Assembly (NCBI RefSeq): GCF_037027445.1
Contig: NZ_JBANDL010000002.1
Span: 930,001 to 994,000, forward strand
Source of the DNA: Lysobacter firmicutimachus
Lineage (GTDB): Bacteria > Pseudomonadota > Gammaproteobacteria > Xanthomonadales > Xanthomonadaceae
Direction of reading: 5' to 3'
DNA: 64,000 nt
Below are positions 52,201-59,300 of this stretch, in pieces (the first letter of the stretch is position 1; every line of letters starts with the position of its first letter). The notes below the pieces were generated by a model. The model had not been told where the DNA came from and searched no databases. It saw only the letters and a program-made list of their open reading frames with translations. The position numbers and the translations under genes were made by a program.

Positions 52201-53651
52201 ACCACCTGGGCGCGAACCCGGCGCACTTGTTCCTCAACGCCACTCAAACCTTGATGCTGGGGGTGCCGATCCTTGGTTCGCGATATGGGTTCGGTAAGGC
52301 GTCCAGCGCGCTGACCAAGGCGGCGCAGGACTTCGCGCGCGGCAAGGGCCATATCGAGCGTGCCGCGCTCACTACAGCCGAGCAGAACGCGGCCAAAGCT
52401 TTCGTCGAGATGGGTGTTTGGGAAAAGACCCAGGCCCATGACCTGGCCGGCGTAGGCGACAAGGGGGTCGAGTATTCGGCCGTGCGCCAACGGGTCATGA
52501 GTAAGCTGGGCTGGATATTTCATCAATCCGAGCGCTTCAATCGCGAAGTCACTTCCATGACGGCGTACCGATTAGCCCGAGAGGCCGGGGATACCCATGA
52601 CGCAGCGGTACAGCGAGCGGCCAAACTGACCTACGAGGTGCATTTCGACTACTCCGCGGCGAATCGCCCGCGCTGGATGCAGAGCGACGTGGCCAAGGTG
52701 CTGTTCGTGTTCCGCAACTACAACGTCAACCTGATCTACCGCTTATTCCGGGACGTGCATCAATCCTTCCGGGCCGAGTCGCCGGAGGCGCGGGCCGAAG
52801 CCCGCCGACAACTGGGAGCCATGATGGGGATGTACGCCCTCATGGCTGGCGTTACGGGCGTCCCGCTCTATGGCCTGGCGGTCATGATGGCAGGGTTGTT
52901 TGAGGACGATGATGAGCCGCTCACGGCCGAGCAGCAGTTCGCGCGCGGCACTCGGGAGCTGTTGGGCGAGGATGCGGCGCGCTTGTTGCTCAGTGGTGTG
53001 CCTGGAAGCCTGCTGGGCGTGGACGTGTCCGAACGCATTGGTCTACCGAATCTGTGGTTCCGCAGTCCGGATCGGGAGTTGGAGGGCCGAGACGCCTACT
53101 TCTTCTGGATGGAGCAGGTGCTGGGCGCGGCCATGGCGATCCCTAAGAACCTGTTTACCGGCCTGCAGCAGGTGCATGAGGGGCATATCGAGCGCGGTAT
53201 CGAGACTATGGTGCCGGCGTTCGTTCGCTCGCCCCTGCGCGCGTTGCGTTATGCCGGCGAGGGAGCAACGACACTGGACGGACAGTCCATCACCGACGTA
53301 ACCCCGGCCGGCGTGCTCGCTCAGGCGCTGGGGTTGTCGCCGCTTGCGGTGGCCGAGCAGTACGAGAAGAACAGTGAGTTGAAAGGAGCGGATGCGCGAC
53401 TGAACAAACGTAGGCAACAGCTCATGAATCGCTATTTCATGGCGGTGAAGCAACGGGACAATGACGGAGCGAAGGAGGTGCTGGCCGAAATTCGGTGGTT
53501 CAACCGAGGCAATTCGGCGTACGCGATCACCCGAGAAACGCTGCAACGATCGCAGCAGATGCGCGCTCGTCATGACGCTATGGCGGACCATGGCATTACG
53601 GTCACGCGCAGGATGAGGGCATTAGGCCAGGACGGTGCAACCGAACGATAA
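40212..53651 (+). CDS. 4479-residue polyvalent protein: DNA methylase, helicase, metallopeptidase
   Basis: In order: a Gly/Ala-rich hydrophobic N-terminus (about 35-350); two copies of a ~60-residue repeat (from 351 and 444); a disordered part; an N6-adenine methylase-like domain with LEPSLGTGNFFG (1218-1229) and NPPF (1284-1287); an SNF2-like helicase with GAGKT (1923-1927), DEAH (2084-2087), GTPVSNTL (2137) and QREGRIVRQG (2592-2601); a zinc metallopeptidase with HEAIGH (2978-2983); then LPD-type domains (about 3100-4450), including FIEEIQSDWH. This is the layout of phage polyvalent proteins such as DarB, thought to enter the host with DNA and protect it from restriction. A separate small gene is nested at 43198-43482. 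The end, 53651, closes the clear phage genes. Confidence 0.9.
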   Translation: MTDLIDPFDTPATTGVVDPFSPAATPPTPKQPATGFLSAAARGFKRSLPETQSLLYGAGAALAGAVGADEWRDSTLANYQRIEREQVQPLQNQATFKGVLAGDDSAGEWAGDVLGNFGGQALQSLATAAAGAAIGSAAPGAGTAAGAVGGLVARGAAKRLITESVESLVADQMRKGIAREAAEAAGKVALQRRLQQVGGATLAGLGLNTAQEAGIAYTGRADDAAEAGEGLDAGDAWRALGAGAVAGAVDSAAEGIGVGRLLKGASSSPRVTRRLLAGATQGAITEGGTEGVQAALERWGAQRDLTGAEATDDYIENIAAGALGGGVMGAAGGVRRSVPEGQPPNAPTLALPSPVISVDASGEAITPAQAFQQQQADVDFIRRRQAVDLAGNVNPARPFHSAAIPNVDALVDGGPMGELEPLSGENGKLRPQALAPGMPPPLALPPPDITINEAGEAVTAAQTFQQQQADAEFVRSRQSTGLTADVNQARAAHPGAAPNESDSATSPSQRPLRRLSIQGGPRKGYLNPAAFDGTTGLPDPNNGPLSRAINVAAEQGALQGATDSAQTEPGTIPPTRGFESRRAVGDWRGSAAPQRDTAMPNRGAESRNALPAEPPRAPVTPDLATVTRVREYLAAQADRGPLPKTEQLVAAFGLNKRQMGELRSEVLVERRKRVNAEDAAIRATRAQQPATSAAPSSVQADTASQLSNNPSPAAVATTDEDIQTVSAPSSSPATDAAALEHQAPDTALADVQGENMAASHASAATEPASEIPPAASIPTDSSFVTADNSGATQTASPPDDTPPATATVPVVAAQAPSKTVRSEASAGAVPASSGEFVRVRDVYGDSHRVRAADLNGTRAMLPTYNVDGKRRLGRSVLRDNLDQDGSRARETWKDLREISRKGATSAENVGFRSRRAALAAIEQHGQSPDDFDLVSRGGGLVAVRKPTGSNTHAPPAVAASATKPRYDKVEAVTPAGPPTNAPAVYDSAPKAKEQRDGELPESSHQSDRPGELPGAEHERPADSGRVESAGDLVRGKSEEISGTRGKRRTRAAVEEDTPTRVGRRLRDAADEPASDAERVLGNGRAAAEAVAAPADFNLTDELEFQGVGDVKKFNHNLNAIAVLKAVEARGTPATPEEQSALARYVGWGGLPQAFQHPTTGAVKKGWEQRVADLAAALSAEELAAAGRSTQDAHYTARNVVDAMWSAVVRLGFTHGRVLEPSLGTGNFFGRMPASIRAVTQRTGVELDPITGRIARLLYPRSNVQVRGFHELRVVPESFDLVIGNPPFGAQSVHDPQYPDLSRFSIHNYFFAKSIMALRPGGLLAMVVSNSFLDANTKTTRQWVSERARFLGAIRLPQTAFAKNAGTNVTTDIVFLQRLAEGVESNPEDWVPVEQARDERAGQSFSLNRYYRDRPQRMLGRMVWSTHTTHGAQGAVLAAWQGVDLGRALDVAVSKLPKAVYLPPGIPIEQMEQGARDAESAAMPATAPGDHVKVYGYYVDADGTLRQRQPDHNGEKTQVDAGLKATESQRVRGMVGIRDAMRRLLAAELLETSTDAEVADLRVELNRVYDAFTKVSGLLSRDANKRAFRSDPDAPLLLSLERDYDRGVSREAAKKAGTTARPESARKADLLSKRVQYPVKPVTKVSDAKSAMLASLNERGRIDMDFMRALYPNTTADDLMRELGDLAYALPDGTVEPSDAYLSGNVKAKLVAARAAAEADRKYRRNVDALERVQPAHVDPADIFVQLGTPWIPTSDYAAFAKETFEGALSGQHVAALGQWVVQVKSQNRVLNHDRWGTDRMGAEKLMAALMMNKPITVYDASSSRDQPPILNKEATAAAQGKAAELVQAFGDWIWKDADRRERLARHYNDTFNTNVERGFDGAHMSFPGMARGILANGELRPHQSGFAYRMIQDGVALAEHVVGAGKTYASIAGVMEMRRLGLWRKPMIVVPNHLVDQWSADFLRLYPGANVLAASRQDFERGKRRQLFGRIATGEWDAVIVAHSSFGFIPLPADAEENILKAEVQEIGEALDAIRASEGKNSLSFKQLQKRKDRIIERLDRISERSRDDLLDFAEMGVDALVVDEAHEFKNLFFVTTQRNVAGLGSPEGSKKAFDLFVKMRYLEGVNQGKNRVFLTGTPVSNTLSEVYHFQRYLQYGALSQLNVTQFDAWSSTFGAMVTDWEMDAAGRFKEKKRFSKFANLPELRTMWRQFADTVTRADLVRDAQAQGRRFPLPKIKTGGPQNIVVARSPLQAAYIGIPEQQLDGNGQPMLDPETGTPKERYPRDSIIGRMENMPKDPSIDNHLKATGDARKAGLDYRLVDPSAPDFAESKINVAAGNIVRIWQGNKARRGTQLVFCDLSVPASARGRATEAAQAKGPTWFVRNDAGHLEHVDGVKVALSAWPERVFFLRKIRNIQLIVDAGSGATVARESKRQDVIDLANARLAKDREQWQRRFETEAIASEDIDAYVARWEAEQEAKEGGAADEAGDAEADASQAVVSLDELLADQSRFSVYDDLKAKLIAQGIPAEQIAFIHDFATDQRKADLFAKVNRGDIRVLMGSTAKMGAGMNVQRKLVALHHLDAPWRPSDLEQREGRIVRQGNEFYEVDPDGFEIEILRYATKQTYDARQWEILERKARGIESFRAGDASVREIEDVTSEAANAAEMKGSASGNPLILESVRLRSEVRNLEAQERSHKRSIHQMEAVVRKFNAGNHYSYTDRDRTRRAVDQLDRDGPFELTLGERTFDERKGVKAEPVLAAFKRATSADGPVRAGSFRGADIWVDHRGDAFRVTLQVGDFTVGQTEFGREGITPGGYVSRLENMIERSDRLVAEAEARVQQFEREAKQASEEMTRGFPQQGELDGKRERFQKVVAALRAGKQAVDGDPAPTGAFSRPRRPVERGTPAVAVRRAIAPIIAGWSRAAPRVIVVETGGDLPASAQSQAGYADAEGFYDGESTVYLVAANLTDVERAKAVLAHEAIGHYGIEAITGPVLWGQLESTVDTMRSSGRYADLFAEIDRRYRGANRGIATREAIAVMAEKGIRNSVIDRVIAALRRFLRALGFDVAFSAAELRQLIAQAARYVRDGARPRAARLAEAPAWSRPAPRFYSAFTESVRNAKGAPKVAAARQWQQWLDGAQRRGEFRQGERDWSGVDEWLAARDKTTRQELADYVNFNELVLHETVLFDLSKPLGPSEWEKVKVPAALQADADKLAKHGFEVVRLRDDPRRSKRLQHKDNPGVLVPADDFYWLVDEAAYHAASNIEMHHGGYRKLKELFKEYSSKEGERYRELLLRLPVTQRRLTSGQQQRIRALQQRPYNTLSNVERIELDDAAEHEYFSGHFPQDTNILAHVRFNERVDSEGRSVLFIEEIQSDWHQQGRREGYRPRGPDTAEEAEYRSLVQRLRASEVLTPDEQRRRKELHKRVQPGWDGVPDAPMKNAADWSLLVFKRMVRWAVDHGMDRIAWTSGAQQAARYAGTDANQARREQGLGTFYDQLLPSTINQWAKRFNGRAGRHVFGLVGEAQEGSHVIDLTPAMQDAARAGLPMFSRPDPNRSASRLELSDEGRESVKDWLAKRGAAKLTDLKPALLGAIPMNALSDFAPKKMPGIGHYLELRYQLDAYRHQRYVKTDAIAQKWLSFATGGGARALVRREPTAQARALADLMHDSTVAGVDPTLKEATYKKDPEKVRIHRELRRRFDALPTDGQELYVSVRNAYTEQMKLIEKALAENLERAIQINRNRADREYEDRLEEIEEDPELDDAGKAEQRTRAARLHASSIRKANQRANAQVIKLREKFEAQRVDAPYFPLKRFGRYFAVVKRDGRMVGFSKFEGRAELDAFAEKMREQGLEVRAGVDAEKTSLRQSIDPGFVADIQQILDDAGAPDFLRDEVYQLYLERLPDLSLRKSFIHRKKVPGYNADALRAFGSAMFHGSYQLARLKYALEMGEALDVAEQQAKEHAPIGGMLLVNELRKRHEFILNPKGGAAAQIATSAAFVYHLGANPAHLFLNATQTLMLGVPILGSRYGFGKASSALTKAAQDFARGKGHIERAALTTAEQNAAKAFVEMGVWEKTQAHDLAGVGDKGVEYSAVRQRVMSKLGWIFHQSERFNREVTSMTAYRLAREAGDTHDAAVQRAAKLTYEVHFDYSAANRPRWMQSDVAKVLFVFRNYNVNLIYRLFRDVHQSFRAESPEARAEARRQLGAMMGMYALMAGVTGVPLYGLAVMMAGLFEDDDEPLTAEQQFARGTRELLGEDAARLLLSGVPGSLLGVDVSERIGLPNLWFRSPDRELEGRDAYFFWMEQVLGAAMAIPKNLFTGLQQVHEGHIERGIETMVPAFVRSPLRALRYAGEGATTLDGQSITDVTPAGVLAQALGLSPLAVAEQYEKNSELKGADARLNKRRQQLMNRYFMAVKQRDNDGAKEVLAEIRWFNRGNSAYAITRETLQRSQQMRARHDAMADHGITVTRRMRALGQDGATER
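43198..43482 (+). CDS. 94-residue gene nested in the giant gene (+1 frame)
   Basis: AAGGAG lies eight bases before the ATG. The product starts GNYLNQVIKAIGRENF and contains LPILDVWNLLEIWYVG, LVPLLKKTHRHALEDACE and LTPSECLEMAGLPLKL, a compact helical protein by look. Counted by hand, 77 of 94 codons end in G or C, against 34 of 95 in the giant frame over the same bases, whose translation here is charged and disordered (ELPESSHQSDRPGELP). It falls in the linker before the methylase domain. The family is unknown; it may be regulatory, an immunity-type or a packaging-related protein. Confidence 0.75.
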   Translation: MGNYLNQVIKAIGRENFQALNTSDLPILDVWNLLEIWYVGSPRKFRALVESGELVPLLKKTHRHALEDACETRLTNLHLTPSECLEMAGLPLKL

Positions 53652-53905
53652 GTTTCGGTGTGGTTAGCGCGTCGGAAAATACTTAAATCGGCTCGGCGCG
53701 GGATAGCAAGACGTGTCCGTGCGCAGTGGGGCTGACCAATGGTCGGGATCGCGGCCAATACGCTGGTAACTGTCTAAACCTCACAAATTTGGCCGGCGCG
53801 AAGATCAGCCCCCTCTTGGCCGACGGAGAAACGTGACTCGATCCATCCTCTAGGCGTGGCCGGCTCGATATTCTCCCTATGTGAGATAGGGGAGTCCACC
53901 TGGAC

Positions 53906-55585
53906 ATGGAGTTGGTTTTGCGCCGCGGGTTGCAGGTCATGGTAATACTGCTTGCCTCCCTATTTACGGCAGGGGCCCATGAGGCTTCGTCATTCACGTT
54001 GTCCGAGTTAAACCGGACCGCAAGAGACCAGTCACCTGAGGCTGTGCTGTCGGGCCGCTATCGCGATCAGTTTCTGGCGCTACCTAGTCCAGAAATAAAA
54101 CTTCAATCCACAGCGCCTCGGTGGTGGCGGCTCACTGCGGTCCGCGATATATCGGCGCAAGGTTCGCCCCAGCTAGTACTGAGCCAGCCGTACTGGAAGC
54201 AACTGGAAGTTTGGCGCCCAGGTGACCGAAAGCCAGTTCGCCGGTCTGTCTATGGCCCCGACAAAGACCTCACACATTCGTCGATCGCGCACGTTGTTCC
54301 TTTGTCCGATGGGCTACGCGCTGGCGAGTCGGTCTATCTCCGTGTTAGCTCTGCGGATGAAGTGTCATCGACAGTGGCTGTCATGCCGTTGGCAAGAGTT
54401 TATGAGCAAGATGTTCAGTTTGGCCGGATATGGACGTTCGTTCTTACATCTCTTGGTGGTGTGGCCGCGCTGGCCCTCATCTTCTGGGTCTGCCTCAGGC
54501 AGTGAGGTTACGCGTATCTCGCTCTTACGCTGATCGCGCAAATGATCAGCCTCTCAATTGATGGGGGCGAGTTCCGCAGCTCGGAGTGGCTGTCCGCATT
54601 CGCAATGGATCGTCGCACCAACATCCTTCTGAGCACAACGGCTGTGCTGGCGAGTGTGCGCTTCCTCATTTTCTTTCTGGGCTTACCCAGTCATCAGCCC
54701 GGCGTTGCTCGCCTGCTCAACATTTGCAGCGCCCTGCTTGGCGCGGTGTTGGTGGTATCGACCGTGCAAGTTTGGTATGCGACGGCGATGGTTGGGAATC
54801 TTGTGCTTCTGGTTGTGATCGCGGCCGTCGCCGTCGCCGGTACGAAGGCCATTCGCCGTAGGCAGCGCGAAGCGTACGTGTTACTCGCGGCTTGGTCCCC
54901 GCTAATGGTGATACTCGTCGTGAAGGTAGGCAGCCTGCAGCGCTGGTGGCCCATGTACGATTGGTTGCAGTTTGCTTATCCGGCGTCGCTAACGGTCGGT
55001 GGGCTAGGGTTACTGGCCGGCCTTTCTCTGAAGCTCTATCAACTGAGTCGTGACCGCGATGCTGCGCGACATCGAGCGACTTACGACGGATTGACGGGTG
55101 GGCTCAGTCGTGCCGCCATGGAAGATTCGCTACAAAGCGCCGTGGCTTCAGCCCATGGCAATGGCGTACCTTTGTCGGCGGTCTTTATTGATGTAGACCG
55201 CTTTAAGAAGATCAACGACGACTTTGGCCACGCCGTAGGCGATGAAGTCTTGCGTATTGTTTCACTCCGGATGCGAAACAGGCTGCGGGCCGACGACCTG
55301 TGTGGCCGATTTGGTGGCGATGAAATGGTAGTGGTGTTCGTGGGTGCTCCCCTAGCGGAGGCAACGAAACGAGCCGAGCAACTGCGTTCCAGCATCACTG
55401 ACAGCCCGCTCTCGATTGGCGGCCAAATCATCCCGATTAGCTTAAGCATGGGCGTTGCGCAATTGCGACCCGGTGAAAGCTATCAAGACTTGCTGAAACG
55501 TGCGGACTCGGCGCTGTACGCAAGTAAAGAGGCGGGGCGAGGCAGAGTCACTGCGCACGATGCAGTGACGGGTGTTTTACTGTAG
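53906..55585 (+). pseudogene. membrane diguanylate cyclase broken by one TGA codon
   Basis: One frame, 560 codons with stop, is interrupted only by TGA at 54503-54505. Before it lie a signal peptide and a 7TMR-DISM extracellular-type sensor domain; after it come transmembrane helices and a GGDEF domain with VFIDVDRFKKINDDFGH and RFGGDEM. RADD, five residues before it, is the inhibitory I-site. The residue at the TGA is expected to be Arg (LRQ-R-GYAYLAL), so C to T would explain the stop. The GGDEF part could still be made from an internal ATG at 54542. It would synthesise cyclic di-GMP if intact. Confidence 0.75.
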
Positions 55586-55666
55586 GCACGTTTCGGAATG
55601 CGCCGCGCATCTCAGCGGCCGCGGTGATTCCCGATAGTCTCAGCAGAACAACCAAGGGGAATCGCC

Positions 55667-55792
55667 ATGAAGCCAGTCAAATGCCTTGTCGTATGTGTCG
55701 TATTCGTCGGGATGCTCGCGTGTTCGGCATGCCGGCCACCGACCGATCCGACGTTCGCCCAGCAACAGAACGAACAAAAGGGGCGCGGGTGA
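55667..55792 (+). CDS. 41-residue lipoprotein
   Basis: AAGGGG sits seven bases before the ATG. The peptide has MKPVKCLVVC, a hydrophobic core, and the lipobox LACS, leaving a short tail ACRPPTDPTF. Too small for automatic callers, but the signal is clean. Very short Cys-rich lipoproteins of this sort occur as entericidin-like or immunity peptides; the function is unknown. Confidence 0.5.
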   Translation: MKPVKCLVVCVVFVGMLACSACRPPTDPTFAQQQNEQKGRG

Positions 55793-55802
55793 ATACTCGG
55801 TC

Positions 55803-55838
55803 AAAAAAAAAGGCTTCGGACCTGACACCTCCGAAGCC
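55803..55838 (-). terminator. terminator of the leftward RHS unit
   Basis: On the minus strand the arms at 55831-55838 and 55812-55819 (GGCTTCGG/CCGAAGCC, extended by A/T pairs) form a stem followed by nine T. It lies 30 bases after the stop of the secreted protein gene, ending the RHS operon. Confidence 0.85.
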
Positions 55839-55868
55839 AGTATGTTCACCGTGAGACCGGTGCCTATG

Positions 55869-56345
55869 CTAGTTCGCGGCCTTCTTGCCAACTTCGAAGC
55901 GGAAAGGCTGCGATTTATATTCGCAGTTCCTTTGGTCGCTCAATGTCAGTCTGAACTCGGTAGCCTGATCTTTGCGCGACTCGATGAGGAAACTGAAAGA
56001 GTCGCCCGGACGTACGGCCTTCAGGATAGCGGGGGGATAAGAGTCCAAAGTTGGATCTTCGTGCCGCCAGCCAGCAGGCGTGTTGGTTTCGAGATAAGTT
56101 GAGTGCGGATGAATCGCTAAAGGTTCGTCGCCATCGAAGGCGGCAAACTTCACTTTGGACTTGGAATTGTTTTGGAATACAAAGCGACTGAAGTCTATCG
56201 CCTTGCCCCTAACTTCCTTAGTGATCGGACCGACGTAACTTACTGAACTCAAACTTCGCTGCGCTTCAGAAAGGCTGCACTTTGCGGCAACTGATGCCTG
56301 AGGAGCGCCCAGCGCAAGGAGTAGAACGAAGTAGACAGCTTTCAT
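55869..56345 (-). CDS. secreted protein, putative immunity to the RHS toxin
   Basis: Product of 158 residues with a Sec signal (VYFVLLLALGAPQASVAA), then a beta-rich mature domain with one Cys pair (KCSLSE and RNCEYK) and DFSRFVFQNNSKSKVKFAAF. It begins three bases after the RHS stop, so it is co-expressed. An immunity protein exported to the periplasm would match a toxin acting there; this is inferred from order alone. The family is unknown. Confidence 0.5.
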   Translation of the reverse strand: MKAVYFVLLLALGAPQASVAAKCSLSEAQRSLSSVSYVGPITKEVRGKAIDFSRFVFQNNSKSKVKFAAFDGDEPLAIHPHSTYLETNTPAGWRHEDPTLDSYPPAILKAVRPGDSFSFLIESRKDQATEFRLTLSDQRNCEYKSQPFRFEVGKKAAN

Positions 56346-56348
56346 TGC

Positions 56349-59300
56349 TCACTTGCTCCTATTGTAGAAGACGTGTCTTTTGGTTCGGTCGTATCGATTC
56401 CAAGATTCCCAGATCACTTGTTTGGCGCCAGCCGTCAGGAATTCGACCATTTTATTCTTGGCTGCATTGACACATTCCTGTTCGGTTGCGAAGGCCGAGC
56501 CCAGTTGGCTGCCTTCAACAGCCTCAGCGCCAGCCCTGGCTCCATCGATCCAGTCATTGATGTCGTTGACATGCTGTAGCTCCTCGCGCTTAGTTTGAGA
56601 GCGTTGCTTGTTATCGACCAAGTTCCTTCGCAGATTTATGACGGCGCCCACTTTCACGTCGTACTCGTTGAGAAAATATTGTCCGTCCTGGCATTTGCAA
56701 GGGGAATCGACTGTCCAGTCAATCGTGGTGCGTCCCATGAGACCAGAACCGACCTCGCTTCCTTTGGCTCCTGGGTAATTGTAGGTCGTGTCCAGGTTAT
56801 CGAGGTTCCCAGGGAGCGTTTGATGCGGCAATCTGGTCCACTGGAGTAGACCCATTGGGTCTGCCCACATCAGGGGCGAGCTGGTTACATAATTGTACGT
56901 GTTCATGCCGCCAAACAGTCCGATGGGATCGCTTTGCAGATATCGTCCGCTAGAAGGATCGTAGTCGCGATGTAGGTTGTAGTGCGTGCCGCTAATCGAG
57001 TCAAATTGTTGCCCAGCGAAGCGCAGATCAAAAATGAACGTTTGGCCATCCAGATCGGGGTCTTGGTTCGGTAGTGAACCGCCGAACACATCCCCTGTCA
57101 GATCCCACTTCCATACGGCCTTCTGGCGAACAGGATCGATGATTGTCCGCGGTGTCCCCAGGTGGTCGGCCTGCACATACAGCAGCTTCCCGCCGGCTAC
57201 GATGCCAATGGGCGCGTCGCCGAGCCAGATCACCTCCTGGCTTGCAATTCCAGCGGCATCGTAGCGACCCATGAAGCGACCGACCGTGTCGTAGGTCGTG
57301 TAGTCGATGGCGACGCCGTCCTGGCGCTGTACACGCTCGCCGTTACCGCTATATCGATAGGTCATCACCGAAACGCCGTTGACCTTGACCTCGCTCATCC
57401 GCCCAGCGGCGTTATAGACCCACTCCAGCGCAGTTCCCGCGTTGCTGATCGTGTTGCCCGTGGCATCGTAAGTGCGGGCAACACCGCCCCATTGCATCAG
57501 TCGATCTGTATCGGATGCATAGAACGATGTCGTGCTGGTGGCGCCGTTCGTTACCTCGGTCATTCGATTGCGGGTGAAGGCGTTGTAGATATAGGTTTTG
57601 AGCGGGGCGTTATCGGCGCCGTTCTTGACGGCCGTGAGCTGGTTGAGCGTGTCGTATTCGTACTTGCGTACAGGCGGATTGGATAGGTTTCCGGAGCGGA
57701 GCGAAATCAAATTCCCGACCTCGTTGAACTCGAAGCCCAGCGACAAACCATCCGCAGCGCTGTCCTGGATGGAGGTCGGCTGGTAGTTCAGGTTCATCGT
57801 CCGGTTGAGCGCACGGCCATTCCCGAACGTCAGCTTGCCCGCTGGGCCGAATGGGTAGTAGGTGATGCTGCTGAGCAGGTTCTCGCTGGCCTGACCCGGC
57901 CGAGTCACTACAACACTACCTACGTCGCCCGTGCCGCTGGCTGCGTAAGCGACGCGCATACCGCTGGGATAGGTCATCGCCAACAGTCGGCCGGCCTTCG
58001 AATATTCGTACCGCGATACGAAGGTCTTGCCGTTGATGATCTGTACTTTGCGGCTGATGCGGCCATAGCGGTTGTAGCAATACTCGGTGCTACCGCTTCC
58101 ATCGACGGTACGGACTAATTGCCCGACCGTAAAACGCTCATCCGCAGCGCAGGCTGCCGGTGCGGTGTCGTAGGTATGAGTGACCGTCAAGGCCGCGTCG
58201 GCAGGATAGCTAGATGTCAGCTTGCGGCCGAGAGCGTCATAGGCAAAGACGCTGGTGCGGCCGGCCGCGTCTGTGCTCGATGTGAGATTTCCTGCGCTAT
58301 CGTATGTGTTGGTCGTGGTTCCGGTGGCCGGGCTGGTCAATGACAGCAGATCGCCGAACCGATTACGGCTGTAGGCGGTCTCTCTGCTAAGGGCGTCACT
58401 GACAATGGCCAGGCCCCCGCCAGTGTCATAGTTGTAGCGCGATCCATTCGATGGGGGGTTGTTTACGTTCAATAGAGTCGCTGACGGTCGATTAAGCTCG
58501 TCGGTCTGCTGGACGGATTGAGTGCCCAGGGCATCCGTCGTGTAATTGGGCGTTCCATTTTTCCAATAGCTGGTCTTCGTGGTTCGACCGTAAGCGTCCT
58601 TGACGGCATTGATCCAGCCCAGCTGATTACGAAGCGTTGTGAGCGTTCGGGTGATGGTGCCGGCACTGTCTTTAACATCGGTCTTCTCCGGGCGACCCTC
58701 GTTGTCCAACGTGTACTGGATTCGGTCGCCCTTGGAGTTGTAGATGTCGGTGACTCGGCCGGCGGCGTCGTAGTCGAAGCGGGTATAGACCCCATCGGGA
58801 TCGGTAGTCTTCTTCAAGCGACCGGCTACGTCGTACTCCATCAGGGTGATGGCATCGTCGGTCTCGACGGCGGCATTGCTTCCGCGGACGATTTGTCGCA
58901 GGAGGCGACCACGCGGGTCGTACTCGACCTCAGCGATCACCCCGGTGGCGTCCTTGACAGACACGGCCCGACCGGAACGGTCGTATCGCAAATACTCGGT
59001 GACGTGACCGAGGGCATTCGTTTCCTTCCAGACATCGCCCTTGCGATGGGTGCAACTACCGCCAGCCGTTGCGCAACCTGCATCATCCAGCGCGTAATAG
59101 CTGAAGGTACTGATGTCGCTCACGTCCGTGCGCGGACCGTTGACCCTGATGATCTGGCCAGCGATCGGGCATGTGCCCGCCTGAACGTCGCTGGATTCGC
59201 AGTAAACCGCACTGGTAGTCCGCGTCTCGCCTGTTGCGGGGTCAGTCCGCGTCGTTGTCAGCTCCTGACCCCGCGCGTTGTACGTCCACTGGAGCTTTGA

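Larger units (their letters stand above)
6705..53651. mobile_element. dusA-integrated temperate podovirus-like prophage, right end unresolved
   Basis: The left border is the broken dusA. Inside lie a repressor, RepA and an origin, a lysis cassette, terminase, portal, scaffold, capsid, a virion operon and a giant polyvalent protein, all but a few regulators and cargo genes on the plus strand. No long-tail genes (sheath, tube, tape measure) were recognised, and the P22-like portal with an N4 gp56-like capsid suggests a short-tailed virion. The end given is only the last clear phage gene; genes beyond 53651 may also belong to it, because dusA does not resume in the window. No integrase was found here. 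Confidence 0.75.

Noticed and set aside
58518..59300. 260-residue plus-strand frame within the RHS gene
   Set aside because: Antisense shadow of the repeats; the RHS protein accounts for the sequence.
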